Source: an uncultured Saprospiraceae bacterium
GTDB taxonomy: Bacteria > Bacteroidota > Bacteroidia > Chitinophagales > Saprospiraceae
DNA: 64,000 nt
Direction of reading: 5' to 3'
NCBI GenBank assembly: GCA_938015435.1
Contig: CALLPN010000003.1
Location: 248,001 to 312,000, forward strand
Positions within the stretch are counted from its first letter, which is position 1, and the number at the start of each line of letters is the position of its first letter. Made by a program: the position numbers and the translations under genes. Of the stretch, positions 56,179 through 64,000 are shown in pieces. The notes below the pieces were generated by a model that was given only the letters and a program-made list of their open reading frames with translations, searched no databases and was not told the DNA's origin.

Positions 56179-57078
56179 ATGATAGTATACTCCATCAAAG
56201 ATCTAGAAAAACTCTCTGGCATAAAGGCCCATACTCTCAGGATATGGGAGAAGAGGTACTCTATTATCATGCCTCAGCGTACTCAAACTAATATCAGGTA
56301 TTACGAAGATAGTGATTTACAAAAAGTGCTAAATATTGCCCTTCTTCGTAAAAAAGGCTATAAGATTTCTAAAATTGCTGAACTCAGCGATACAGATATT
56401 GTGAGACTTACAGCGGAGCTTTCGGAGGTTGATGTTGAATTTGAAGATCATATCGATGCATTGTCTATGGCTATGTTTGAGCTTAACGAATTCAAATTCA
56501 ATAAAATATTAGACCACTATATTGATCAAAATGGATTCACACATACTATGGAGGAGGTGATATATCCTTTTTTGGAGAAGCTTAGTATGATGTCTATGGC
56601 GGGTTCAATAAAATCTGCACATGAGAGTTTTATCACTTACTTTGTACGACGAAAGTGTATCGCTGCGATAGATAATATTAAACACAGTCACTATGACCAA
56701 GGACCTAGTTTTGTGATATATCTGGCGGAGAAAGAAACACACGAACTAAGTTTACTCTATATACATTACCTTTTGAAAAAGCAGGGTGTACAAGTTATAA
56801 ATCTAGGTTTAGGTGTACCGTTGATTGATGTTGTCGACACATGTAATATCAAGAAACCTGATTATTTATTTACCATGATCAATGATAGTTATAGCCATGG
56901 AACTCTTCAAAGCTATCTTGATGATCTCCTCAAATACTCTAACAATAGTAAGGTAATCGTATCAGGATATCAGACTGTTGCAAATAAGATAGTAACTCAT
57001 GAAAGGCTGCTACAACTAAATAGTTTAGAAGAAATCAAGCGATTAATAGACAGTATAACTACCGAATTCAACAATTAG
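56179..57078 (+). CDS. MerR-family regulator with B12-binding-like C-terminus (CarH/LitR-like)
   Basis: The 299-residue protein has a MerR helix-turn-helix (3 to about 70: YSIKDLEKLSGIKAHTLRIWEKRY ... RYYEDSDLQKVLNIALLRKKGYKI), a helical middle domain (about 88-170) and a B12-binding-like Rossmann domain (about 175-299). The cobalamin-ligand motif is changed: Glu186-Thr-His188-Glu-Leu-Ser191 instead of ExHxxG; the helical domain has SAHES rather than the EH pair of CarH. The His is kept, so binding cannot be excluded. Members regulate carotenoid, photolyase or lipid genes in other bacteria. The gene is alone behind a dyad element. Confidence 0.85.
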   Translation: MIVYSIKDLEKLSGIKAHTLRIWEKRYSIIMPQRTQTNIRYYEDSDLQKVLNIALLRKKGYKISKIAELSDTDIVRLTAELSEVDVEFEDHIDALSMAMFELNEFKFNKILDHYIDQNGFTHTMEEVIYPFLEKLSMMSMAGSIKSAHESFITYFVRRKCIAAIDNIKHSHYDQGPSFVIYLAEKETHELSLLYIHYLLKKQGVQVINLGLGVPLIDVVDTCNIKKPDYLFTMINDSYSHGTLQSYLDDLLKYSNNSKVIVSGYQTVANKIVTHERLLQLNSLEEIKRLIDSITTEFNN

Positions 57079-57184
57079 AAGTAGAGAATACATCAATTGT
57101 TAGTTTTAGAGTTATGCTTTAAACTTTTTTGTAGCGATATTTGTGTTCAACATTCTATTAATTCAATATTTTATAAAAACAACT

Positions 57185-57868
57185 ATGAATAAATTAACCA
57201 ATACATTAATGATGTTAGCAATGTTCCTCGTAGTAGGATCTATGACATCTTGTAAAGATTCTGAAGGTACAAAGGCAGAAGTATCTAATAAAGGCGAAGT
57301 AGCAGCAGCTACAGGAGTAACAATGGGAATAGATGTTACTAGAAGTAAAGTAATGTGGGAAGGTACTAAGCCAACAGGAGCTCATAATGGAACAGTAAAC
57401 TTAAATGGTGGATCTGTATCTGTAAAAGACGGTAAAGTAACGGGTGGTAACTTTACTCTAGATATGAACTCTATTACTTGCTTGGATCTAGAAGGAGATA
57501 GTAAAGCGGGACTAGAAAGTCATCTTAAAGGCACAGCAGAAGCGGAGAAAGATGATCACTTCTTTAATGTAAAGAAATACCCAACTGCAAAATTTGAGAT
57601 CACTAAAGTAACCGGTCTTGCAGGAAATGCAGAAGCTAACTCTTTAGTATATGGTAACTTAACGATGAAAGATCAAACGAAACAAGTAAGTTTCAAAGCG
57701 AATATCAAGACAGATGGTAAAATGTTGAAAGTATCGGCTCCTAAGTTCACTATAGATAGAACACAATGGAATGTTACTTATGGTAGTAAGTCAATTTTTG
57801 ACGATCTAAAAGATAAGTTTGTAAATGATGAAATAGGATTAACAATTGAGCTAGCGGCCCAAGGCTAG
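57185..57868 (+). CDS. YceI-family lipoprotein
   Basis: From ATG 57185 the protein has 227 residues; the open frame extends 14 codons upstream from a non-ATG start. A lipoprotein signal ends at VGSMTSC (about Cys22). The YceI lipocalin-like domain covers about 45-225: SKVMWEGTKPTGAHNGTVNL, GGNFTLDMNSITCLDLEG, HFFNVKKYPTAKFEITKV, and GNLTMKDQTKQVSFKANI, all family features. YceI proteins bind isoprenoid-like molecules in a barrel. It is monocistronic, with a terminator before the ABC-F gene. Confidence 0.92.
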   Translation: MNKLTNTLMMLAMFLVVGSMTSCKDSEGTKAEVSNKGEVAAATGVTMGIDVTRSKVMWEGTKPTGAHNGTVNLNGGSVSVKDGKVTGGNFTLDMNSITCLDLEGDSKAGLESHLKGTAEAEKDDHFFNVKKYPTAKFEITKVTGLAGNAEANSLVYGNLTMKDQTKQVSFKANIKTDGKMLKVSAPKFTIDRTQWNVTYGSKSIFDDLKDKFVNDEIGLTIELAAQG

Positions 57869-57889
57869 TCTTTCATTTTAAGATATATA

Positions 57890-57930
57890 AGAGCTGATCC
57901 ATTTGTTTGGGTCGGCTCTTTTTGTTTTTT
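57890..57930 (+). terminator. Rho-independent terminator after YceI gene
   Basis: AGAGCTGATCC and GGGTCGGCTCT pair with one G-U and a small irregularity, followed by a TTTTTGTTTTTT tract. Confidence 0.8.
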
Positions 57931-57969
57931 AAAGTTTATTTTCGCTTTCTCAATACTAAATGATAAAAT

Positions 57970-59841
57970 ATGCAATACCTATTACTAGAAAACATCAATA
58001 AGTCGTTTGGTGAGAAGGTGCTATTTGATGATATCAATTTGTCAATAACCAAAGGAGATAAAATCGCACTAATAGCTAAAAACGGAAGTGGAAAGACTAC
58101 TCTTCTCAAGGTAATAGCAGGTACTGAAGGGATAGAAGGTGAAAAAGCAAAGATCCAAACCGCCAAAGATATAGAGATAGCCTATTTAGAACAGGAGCCA
58201 TATTTTCATCCAGAAGCAAGTGTTTTAGACGCTGTATTGGAATCAGATCATCCATCCATACAAGCCATACGCGTATATGAAGAAGCGATGCAAGCAGGAG
58301 ATAATGCGGCACTAGAAGCAGCTATCGTCAAGATTGAAGATCTTAAGGCATGGAATATTGAGCATCGAATGAGAGAGATACTTTCTAAGCTTAATATTAC
58401 AGATCTAAAGCAGAAAGTGGGGCAACTCTCAGGAGGTCAAAAGAAGCGTATCGCTTTGGCAAAAATAATACTTCGAGATCCTGATTTTCTGATACTTGAT
58501 GAGCCGACTAACCACTTGGATATAGATATGATCGAATGGCTAGAAAATTATCTAGAATCAAGTCAGCTCACGATATTTATGGTGACCCACGATCGTTATT
58601 TCCTAGAGAGAGTTTGTAATACGATCATAGAGCTTGACAGAGGTAATGTATATCCTTACAAAGGAAATTACTCTAACTATCTAGAGAAGAAAGATGCGCG
58701 TATGGCTAACGAATCTGTAGTGTTGGATAAGACACAGAAGCTATTCAAAAAAGAACTTCAATGGATACGTCGTCAACCTAAAGCAAGAAGTACTAAGGCA
58801 AAATCAAGAGTAGATGATTTTCAAGATATAAAGCAAAGAGCGCATCAGAAGTTAGATGATGAAGAAATGACGATACACATCAAGTCTGCTCGTATGGGAT
58901 CTAAAATTTTGGAAGCTCACGGCTTGACAAAATCGTTTGGTGATAAGCACATTATTAAGGGCTTCAACTATAAATTTAAAAAAGGAGAACGAGTAGGTAT
59001 CGTTGGTCCTAATGGTGCGGGTAAGTCAACCGTACTCAAATTACTTACAGGTGCTCTAAAACCTGATGGCGGAAAAGTTGTAGTTGGAGATACTATAGTG
59101 TTTGGGTACTATACCCAATCTGGTATGAATCTTAAGGAAGATAGACGAGTGATAGATGCAGTGCGTGATATTGCGGAATACATCCCATTAGAGAAAGGGC
59201 AAAAACTTACGGCTGAATCTTTATTAGAGAAATTTTTATTTCCTCGAGCGCAGCAGAGAGTTTACGTTTCGCAGCTTAGTGGTGGAGAACGAAGGAGATT
59301 GTATTTACTTACTATCTTAATGTCCAACCCTAACTTCTTGATACTAGATGAGCCTACTAACGATTTGGATGTACTTACACTGAATGTATTAGAAAATTTC
59401 TTGATGGACTTTCCAGGTTGTTTGATTATTGTATCTCACGATAGATACTTTACTGATAAGTTAGTTCAGCACTTATTTATCTTAGATGGTGAAGGAGGCG
59501 TGAAGGATTATAATGGGAACTATTCAAAATATCGCGAAGAAAAATTAATAGAAGTACGTGAACAGCAACGTCTCGATAGAGAAAAGCGAAAGGCAACAGA
59601 AGTAAAGGTTAATACTGTAGAACAAGCAGCCAAACAACTCAGTCATGAAGAACGTAAAGCGGTCAAAAGACTTGAGAAAGCAATCGAAAAATTAGAGGAG
59701 AGAAAAGAAACTATTACTCTCAAATTTGCTGACGCGGATATTACACCAGATCAGATTGCTGAAATGTCCAAGGAGTTAGCAGAAGTAAAATCACAATTGG
59801 AAGAAAAGGAAGAGGAGTGGTTTATGCTTTCTGAAGGATAG
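57970..59841 (+). CDS. ABC-F family ATPase (Uup-like)
   Basis: The 623-residue protein has two ABC domains and no membrane segment. Walker A motifs are AKNGSGKTT and GPNGAGKST; signatures are LSGGQKKRIALA and LSGGERRRLYLL; Walker B segments are LILDEPTNHLD and LILDEPTNDLD. The inter-domain linker (RRQPKARSTKAKSRVDDF) and the Glu/Lys coiled-coil C-terminus (about 545-623) resemble Uup. ABC-F proteins act on the ribosome in translation or antibiotic protection; Uup types bind branched DNA and affect ribosome assembly. Nothing nearby points to a resistance role. A shared terminator separates it from the convergent topoisomerase gene. Confidence 0.93.
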   Translation: MQYLLLENINKSFGEKVLFDDINLSITKGDKIALIAKNGSGKTTLLKVIAGTEGIEGEKAKIQTAKDIEIAYLEQEPYFHPEASVLDAVLESDHPSIQAIRVYEEAMQAGDNAALEAAIVKIEDLKAWNIEHRMREILSKLNITDLKQKVGQLSGGQKKRIALAKIILRDPDFLILDEPTNHLDIDMIEWLENYLESSQLTIFMVTHDRYFLERVCNTIIELDRGNVYPYKGNYSNYLEKKDARMANESVVLDKTQKLFKKELQWIRRQPKARSTKAKSRVDDFQDIKQRAHQKLDDEEMTIHIKSARMGSKILEAHGLTKSFGDKHIIKGFNYKFKKGERVGIVGPNGAGKSTVLKLLTGALKPDGGKVVVGDTIVFGYYTQSGMNLKEDRRVIDAVRDIAEYIPLEKGQKLTAESLLEKFLFPRAQQRVYVSQLSGGERRRLYLLTILMSNPNFLILDEPTNDLDVLTLNVLENFLMDFPGCLIIVSHDRYFTDKLVQHLFILDGEGGVKDYNGNYSKYREEKLIEVREQQRLDREKRKATEVKVNTVEQAAKQLSHEERKAVKRLEKAIEKLEERKETITLKFADADITPDQIAEMSKELAEVKSQLEEKEEEWFMLSEG

Positions 59842-59990
59842 AAATATAAGCTATACTGAGGCTATGATTTTTTTCAACGCTGTAAAAATTATTATGAAAA
59901 ATCATCAGTGATGTATACATCGGAATCGAATAGCTCAAAACCAACAAATAGAAATTTTAGATTTCTAAACACGTTCTAACTGAAAGGAAT

Positions 59991-60027
59991 AAAAATAGCG
60001 TTGGATAAATGATCCAACGCTATTTTT
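59991..60027. terminator. Bidirectional rho-independent terminator
   Basis: A perfect 16-bp inverted repeat (arms beginning AAAAATAGCGTTGGAT) with a 5-nt loop lies between the convergent ABC-F and topoisomerase genes. The A and T ends supply U tracts for both strands. Confidence 0.93.
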
Positions 60028-60051
60028 CATTCTAAGTATTTAATGGAGTTT

Positions 60052-62658
60052 TTATAAATCCATCTCAATAGTATCTCCAGTGTTAAGTGGATCATCGTCT
60101 TTTCCTTTGTCCGCTGCAGTCTTTTCTTCTTTGACTTCAACTTTCATATCGTCGTGAACCTGAGTAACCTTTAGGACTTTGTGATCTATTAATCTATTTC
60201 CAAGAGCTTTCCATCCTTTGACATCTATAAACTCTACAAAGTCAAGTGTACCCTCATGTTTTTCTCCTCCAGTTTTATAACTGTATTTGATGACAGGGTT
60301 AGGGTGTGCACTTACATAATATAATTTCGATCCGTCAGCATCTGATATGTATGGATATTTATTATCTAGTTTAGACGTTTCGATATTAAATCTTTTGACC
60401 ATTGTACGGCCTTTTTCACCATCGTAATGGAGTGCAGATATTACATCTCCCTTGCGATATCGAAATACTTTTAGAACACTATTATGATCGTATTTTTTAT
60501 CCACGAGAAGTTCTGATAATTCATAACTACCATCTTTATGCAGCGCTATGAGTTGATCACCATCATCAAATGCCCCTAAGTATCGGCCTCTCTCTTCGGT
60601 GTTGACCCTTCCACTTACATCATCTACCCAGACATCTACCGCAGCTAATGATGAACTACCGACAGAAACTTGAGTTACTTTTTTAACTGGATATTTGGTA
60701 ACAATGTTTCCACCAGACGCACGACCTTTTATTCCTATTTCTCCGAAATCAAAATCGAAATTTTTCTTTTTAGCGGTTGAACCCTGTGATAATTGTACGT
60801 TTAGAATTTCACCTTCACCATTTGGATTGACAGTGAAGTATAGTACTTTCGATCCTTTGGCACCTTTAGTTAAGTTGTATTCTTTTTCTCTAGTGATAGA
60901 CTTTACATTAAACCTTTTAGCCATAGATCTACCAGTTTTGGCATCTATGTAAATCAGGTTGTAAGTGGTGCGATCATCACCTTTTTTCCATACCGCAGCA
61001 TGGATTATATTTTTACCAACGAATACTTTATCAGAGATACGCACTACTTTGAAAGTACCATCTTTCATAAATGCGATTACATCATCGATGTCAGAACACT
61101 CAGAAATGAATTCATCTTTTTTCATTCCAGTACCTACAAAACCTTCTTTATAGTCGACATAAAGTTTTGCATTGTTCATGACTACTTTACGCATCTTGAT
61201 TGTCTCAAAAGACGATATGATTGTACGACGCTCTTTCCCTTCGCCATACTTCGATAATAATCTTTCGAAGTAAGCGATTGAAAATTCAGTTAAGTGAGCA
61301 AGGTTATGTTTTACTTCCTTGATTTCTTCTTCGACTTTAGATATTAATTCATCCGCTTTGAATGAATTGTATTTAGAGATACGTTTGATTTTAATCTCCG
61401 TTAGTTTAGCGATATCTTCATTAGTGATATCTCTAATCATCATTTTTCTCTTATCCTTTTTCTTCAGAGGATCTGAAGGAGTAGCTACATATTTTTTAAG
61501 ACCGATGCCTATTGTTTCTATTACTGCCTCCCAAGTTTCACATTCTTCTATATCACGATAGATACGGTTTTCAATGAATATCTTTTCGAGACTGGACATA
61601 TGCCACTTCTCTTCAAGCTCAGCAAGTTTTATTTTAAGTTCGAGACCGAGTAGTTGTTTAGTTTGCTCAGTGGATATTTTTAGTATGTCGTTTACTGTGA
61701 GAAACATCGGTTTATTATCGACGATCACACATGCATTGGGTGATATAGACACTTCACAGCTTGTTGCTGCATAGAGAGCATCTATGGTCATATCTGGAGA
61801 TACACCAGCAGCAAGGTTAAGCTGTATTTCTACATCCTTCGCAGTGTTATCAATTACCTTCTTGATTTTTATTTGACCCTTATCGTTAGCCTTGAGTATC
61901 GAGTCTATAATTGTATTCGTCGTAACACCATATGGTAGTTCTACGATTCGGAGGGTATTCTTATCTACTTGCTCTATCTTGGCTCTGACTTTGATTTTTC
62001 CACCTCGCTTACCCCCATTGTAATCAGCTACATCTACAGTACCTCCAGTCTGGAAGTCAGGATATATTTTTACTGGTTTGTCTTGTAGTATCTTGATGGA
62101 TGCTTTGATGATTTCGATAAAATTATGCGGCATGATCTTCGTCGAAAGACCAACTGCGATACCTTCTACACCCTGCGCTAGTACCAATGGAAACTTGGCG
62201 GGTAATGTGATCGGTTCATTTTTACGACCATCATATGACATCTGCCAATCCGTAGTCTGTGGATTGAAGAGTACATCGAGAGCAAATTTTGTCAGCCTAG
62301 CTTCTATATACCTGGCCGCGGCTGCACTATCTCCTGTTCGGATATCACCCCAATTTCCCTGGCAGTCTATGAGTAGATCTTTTTGGCCAAGGTTGACTAA
62401 GGCGGCACCAATAGCTGCATCACCATGCGGGTGATACTGCATAGTCTGACCTATGATATTAGCCACTTTATGGAATCTACCATCGTCTATCTGCTTCATA
62501 GAGTGCAATATTCTACGTTGCACTGGTTTCAGTCCATCATCGATATCTGGTACGGCACGTTCGAGTATTACATACGACGCATAGTCCAAGAAGTATTCCT
62601 TGTACATGCCTTTGAGCGTGATCACCTTATCTTCGTCTTCTTTATTGTTCTCTTCCAT
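60052..62658 (-). CDS. parC: DNA gyrase/topoisomerase IV subunit A (ParC-type)
   Basis: The 868-residue protein has the winged-helix breakage-reunion domain with catalytic Tyr117 (AAAARYIEARLTKFA), GLKPVQRRILHSM at the start and YHPHGDAAIG in the quinolone region. A coiled coil follows at about 350-470. The C-terminal beta-pinwheel (about 515-820) lacks a clear gyrase box (QRRGGRG) but has IGIKGRASGG and KRFNVKSITREK repeats. This points to topoisomerase IV rather than gyrase, as in the second Bacteroidota paralogue. The acidic tail is unstructured. A -7 box TATCTTTG lies 20 bp upstream. Confidence 0.9.
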   Translation of the reverse strand: MEENNKEDEDKVITLKGMYKEYFLDYASYVILERAVPDIDDGLKPVQRRILHSMKQIDDGRFHKVANIIGQTMQYHPHGDAAIGAALVNLGQKDLLIDCQGNWGDIRTGDSAAAARYIEARLTKFALDVLFNPQTTDWQMSYDGRKNEPITLPAKFPLVLAQGVEGIAVGLSTKIMPHNFIEIIKASIKILQDKPVKIYPDFQTGGTVDVADYNGGKRGGKIKVRAKIEQVDKNTLRIVELPYGVTTNTIIDSILKANDKGQIKIKKVIDNTAKDVEIQLNLAAGVSPDMTIDALYAATSCEVSISPNACVIVDNKPMFLTVNDILKISTEQTKQLLGLELKIKLAELEEKWHMSSLEKIFIENRIYRDIEECETWEAVIETIGIGLKKYVATPSDPLKKKDKRKMMIRDITNEDIAKLTEIKIKRISKYNSFKADELISKVEEEIKEVKHNLAHLTEFSIAYFERLLSKYGEGKERRTIISSFETIKMRKVVMNNAKLYVDYKEGFVGTGMKKDEFISECSDIDDVIAFMKDGTFKVVRISDKVFVGKNIIHAAVWKKGDDRTTYNLIYIDAKTGRSMAKRFNVKSITREKEYNLTKGAKGSKVLYFTVNPNGEGEILNVQLSQGSTAKKKNFDFDFGEIGIKGRASGGNIVTKYPVKKVTQVSVGSSSLAAVDVWVDDVSGRVNTEERGRYLGAFDDGDQLIALHKDGSYELSELLVDKKYDHNSVLKVFRYRKGDVISALHYDGEKGRTMVKRFNIETSKLDNKYPYISDADGSKLYYVSAHPNPVIKYSYKTGGEKHEGTLDFVEFIDVKGWKALGNRLIDHKVLKVTQVHDDMKVEVKEEKTAADKGKDDDPLNTGDTIEMDL

Positions 62659-62999
62659 AGTGTATTATTGCAATCCCCAAAGATATATTATTGAATTATC
62701 AATAGTGTATTTGTTTGGTACTTAATTGGTTAACTAAGTAAATTAATGTTCGTGCAAAGCTAATTCGCAAAATAGGGTACTCAAAAATTAGAGAAAATAT
62801 TTATTTGGCAGGTATATAACCCTATAGAAGTAACATTAAGGCATTTAGATGCATGATTGCTTTCAAGTAATATAGTAGTATATATCTAGTTCTATTAGTC
62901 TAGGCAAATTGATGGTGAACAGATTTAAAGGGGGTTCATTATATTTTGAAGCACCATGGCTTTACAATGCAGTTTACTCTTAATGCTAACTTGATTATT
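62659..62999. other. 341-bp intergenic region upstream of topoisomerase gene
   Basis: It contains the topoisomerase -7 box near 62678-62685 and otherwise AT-rich sequence behind the SPOR gene. No open frame above about 25 codons, RNA gene or strong terminator was seen. Confidence 0.6.
62678..62685 (-). promoter_or_regulatory. Candidate -7 box of topoisomerase gene
   Basis: Read on the minus strand this is TATCTTTG, an exact TAnnTTTG match, 20 bp before the ATG. A TTG lies at 62700-62702 but with a short 14-bp spacer. The surrounding 18 bp recur before the SPOR gene (63661-63678). Confidence 0.4.
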
Positions 63000-63602
63000 C
63001 TAGTACTGCTGTGCATGTACATAGCAATCTACACCGCTTCGTTTTAGCTCATTGGATACTTTGAGTGCCGCTTCATAAGTTGAATACCTCGATGCTACCA
63101 CTGAGTGATATTGCGAGAGATCAAATACTACTAATTGAGAATTATCATAGCCTAGTTTAGATAATCTTTTTTGCATATCCAAAGCATAATCTTTGATTAA
63201 GAAACTACCTGCTATTACCATGTATTTACCACTAGTATTACCTTTCGATACAGTATTACTATATGATGGCTTAGATTGAGAAGGTCTATTGACTGGTTCT
63301 GAAGGTTTAGACTCTTGTTCGTTAAGATTATCCTCTACTACTTTATCTATTTCTGTATAGTCGATTTGATCTTCAGACTCAGTAGTCATGTCAGACGGAT
63401 CGTCTGTGATATCATCTTCCTGGTCTTCAAAGAAGTCGTCTTCATCATACGTTTCTTCTGTCGTATCGTCTGCACTAGCTGTAGTTGAGGTTGGTGTATT
63501 GTTTCCCTCATCCGAACCACAAGACTTTACTATGGAACTAAGCCATAGAAAAAGGAAGAAGAGTACAACAGCGTAAATTAGTATTTTGAGTAGTCTGTTC
63601 AT
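63000..63602 (-). CDS. SPOR-domain protein with N-terminal membrane anchor
   Basis: The 200-residue protein has one membrane helix at about 5-25 (LLKILIYAVVLFFLFLWLSSIV), an acidic linker (about 35-90, rich in Asp, Glu and Thr), a Pro/Ser stretch, and a SPOR domain at about 125-198 (KYMVIAGSFLIKDYALDMQKRLSKLGY ... HSVVASRYSTYEAALKVSNEL). SPOR domains bind glycan strands lacking stem peptides at the division site, so a role in septal peptidoglycan is likely. A candidate -7 box (TATATTTG on the minus strand, 63679-63686) lies 77 bp upstream. Confidence 0.92.
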   Translation of the reverse strand: MNRLLKILIYAVVLFFLFLWLSSIVKSCGSDEGNNTPTSTTASADDTTEETYDEDDFFEDQEDDITDDPSDMTTESEDQIDYTEIDKVVEDNLNEQESKPSEPVNRPSQSKPSYSNTVSKGNTSGKYMVIAGSFLIKDYALDMQKRLSKLGYDNSQLVVFDLSQYHSVVASRYSTYEAALKVSNELKRSGVDCYVHAQQY

Positions 63603-63770
63603 CGTTATTTGTAGTTTTCCAAGTAATAGATGTAATCAACAGCTTATTGGGGATAAAGAGTTGCAATCCATAAAGATACAAATATAAATAATATTACATG
63701 TGTTTTGATAGCACTAATAATATTTTAATGATTTCTTGTTTGTTTTATTCGGCGGAAACTACTTTTTTGA

Positions 63771-64000
63771 CTATAACTCTGTCCACTTCTCATTGCTCTT
63801 ACCACTTGCGACCACGGCATAGACGAATTTCATTCCTCTAACACCGTCATCTACTGTAGGGTAGTCCATGTATTTGTCATCTGGCATTTCTCCTAAGACC
63901 CTAGATCTGATGCACATAGCTACATTTCGATAGATATTAGCAAATGCTTCTAAGTAGCCTTCTGGATGTCCAGCTGGCAACCTTGTGTGATCATTGGTTT
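63771..64000 (-). CDS. Gfo/Idh/MocA-family oxidoreductase, C-terminal end (partial)
   Basis: The last 75 codons of a gene that enters from beyond the right edge. The frame reads TRLPAGHPEGYLEAFANIYR and ends FVYAVVASGKSNEKWTEL. The LPAGHPEG(Y/F)xEAFANIY segment is typical of the C-terminal domain of bacterial sugar or inositol dehydrogenase-like oxidoreductases. A TTG within the frame at 63980 is not the true start. The NAD-binding domain is outside the window; substrate unknown. Confidence 0.82.
   Translation of the reverse strand, partial: TNDHTRLPAGHPEGYLEAFANIYRNVAMCIRSRVLGEMPDDKYMDYPTVDDGVRGMKFVYAVVASGKSNEKWTEL

Noticed and set aside
57970-59841. Antibiotic-resistance ABC-F protein
   Set aside because: The coiled-coil C-terminus and linker look like Uup, and no drug-linked neighbour or leader attenuator was seen.

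Overview
The window is ordinary, gene-dense chromosome of a Bacteroidota bacterium. Support for this comes from the sequence itself: a 1683-residue gingipain-type (C25) PorU2-like protein of the type IX secretion world, a DUF3078-like outer-membrane protein, lipoprotein signals with short lipoboxes, a three-gene periplasmic PPIase cluster, Bacteroidota-type promoter boxes (TAnnTTTG) and AT-rich spacers. The kynurenine-pathway pair kmo/3-HAO and the long FlgD-tailed PorU2 protein fit Saprospiria, Cytophagia or Flavobacteriia; the exact class is inference. No rRNA, tRNA, insertion sequence, prophage or CRISPR array was seen.

Layout. 1-4.75 kb: tail of an exopolysaccharide/O-antigen locus (O-antigen ligase cut by the window edge, chain-length regulator, flippase, and a divergent FkbM methyltransferase). 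4.87-7.73 kb: DUF3078 protein, then an ECF sigma / 74-aa protein / MscS channel module. 7.9-16.4 kb: a long, tightly packed minus-strand run: glycosyltransferase, rsmG, kmo, a possible broken small ORF, 3-HAO, lpxH, a propeller lipoprotein, a 495-aa membrane protein, a ligase-associated exonuclease and folB. 16.7-21.7 kb: porU2. 21.8-23.2 kb: two membrane proteins. 23.3-33.7 kb: replication and repair block (polA, uvrA, a UvrD-type helicase fused to a nuclease) with pdxA inside. 33.7-38.2 kb: a 42-bp tandem repeat, a glycosyltransferase and an FG-GAP/ASPIC lipoprotein. 38.3-46.2 kb: yidD, hemB, recO, a VanX-type dipeptidase, a lipoprotein, ligA, an AstE/AspA-like protein and a 167-aa unknown. 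46.4-50.7 kb: three SurA/PpiC-type folding factors. 51.1-55.9 kb: rimP-nusA-infB with a leader terminator. 56.1-64 kb: a MerR regulator with a B12-domain-like C-terminus, YceI lipoprotein, ABC-F ATPase, type IIA topoisomerase subunit A, a SPOR protein and the end of a Gfo/Idh/MocA oxidoreductase.

Working together: the surface-polysaccharide genes, the lpxH lipid A step, the PPIases and PorU2 all serve the cell envelope; polA, uvrA, ligA, recO, the helicase-nuclease and topoisomerase subunit serve DNA maintenance; rimP-nusA-infB, rsmG and ABC-F serve translation; kmo and 3-HAO feed NAD synthesis from tryptophan. No single undescribed multi-gene system stands out. The best unexplained signals are small: a period-42 tandem repeat with a hairpin core (33739-33864), a pair of about 90-bp repeats and a promoter plus leader terminator before rimP (50.8-51.2 kb), a nested dyad in front of the MerR gene (56115-56151), a frameshifted possible small membrane protein between kmo and 3-HAO (13165-13343), and a rearranged zinc-cysteine set in LigA. 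Several genes use TTG or GTG starts (rsmG, recO, rimP, the PPIase-cluster lipoprotein, the O-antigen ligase).
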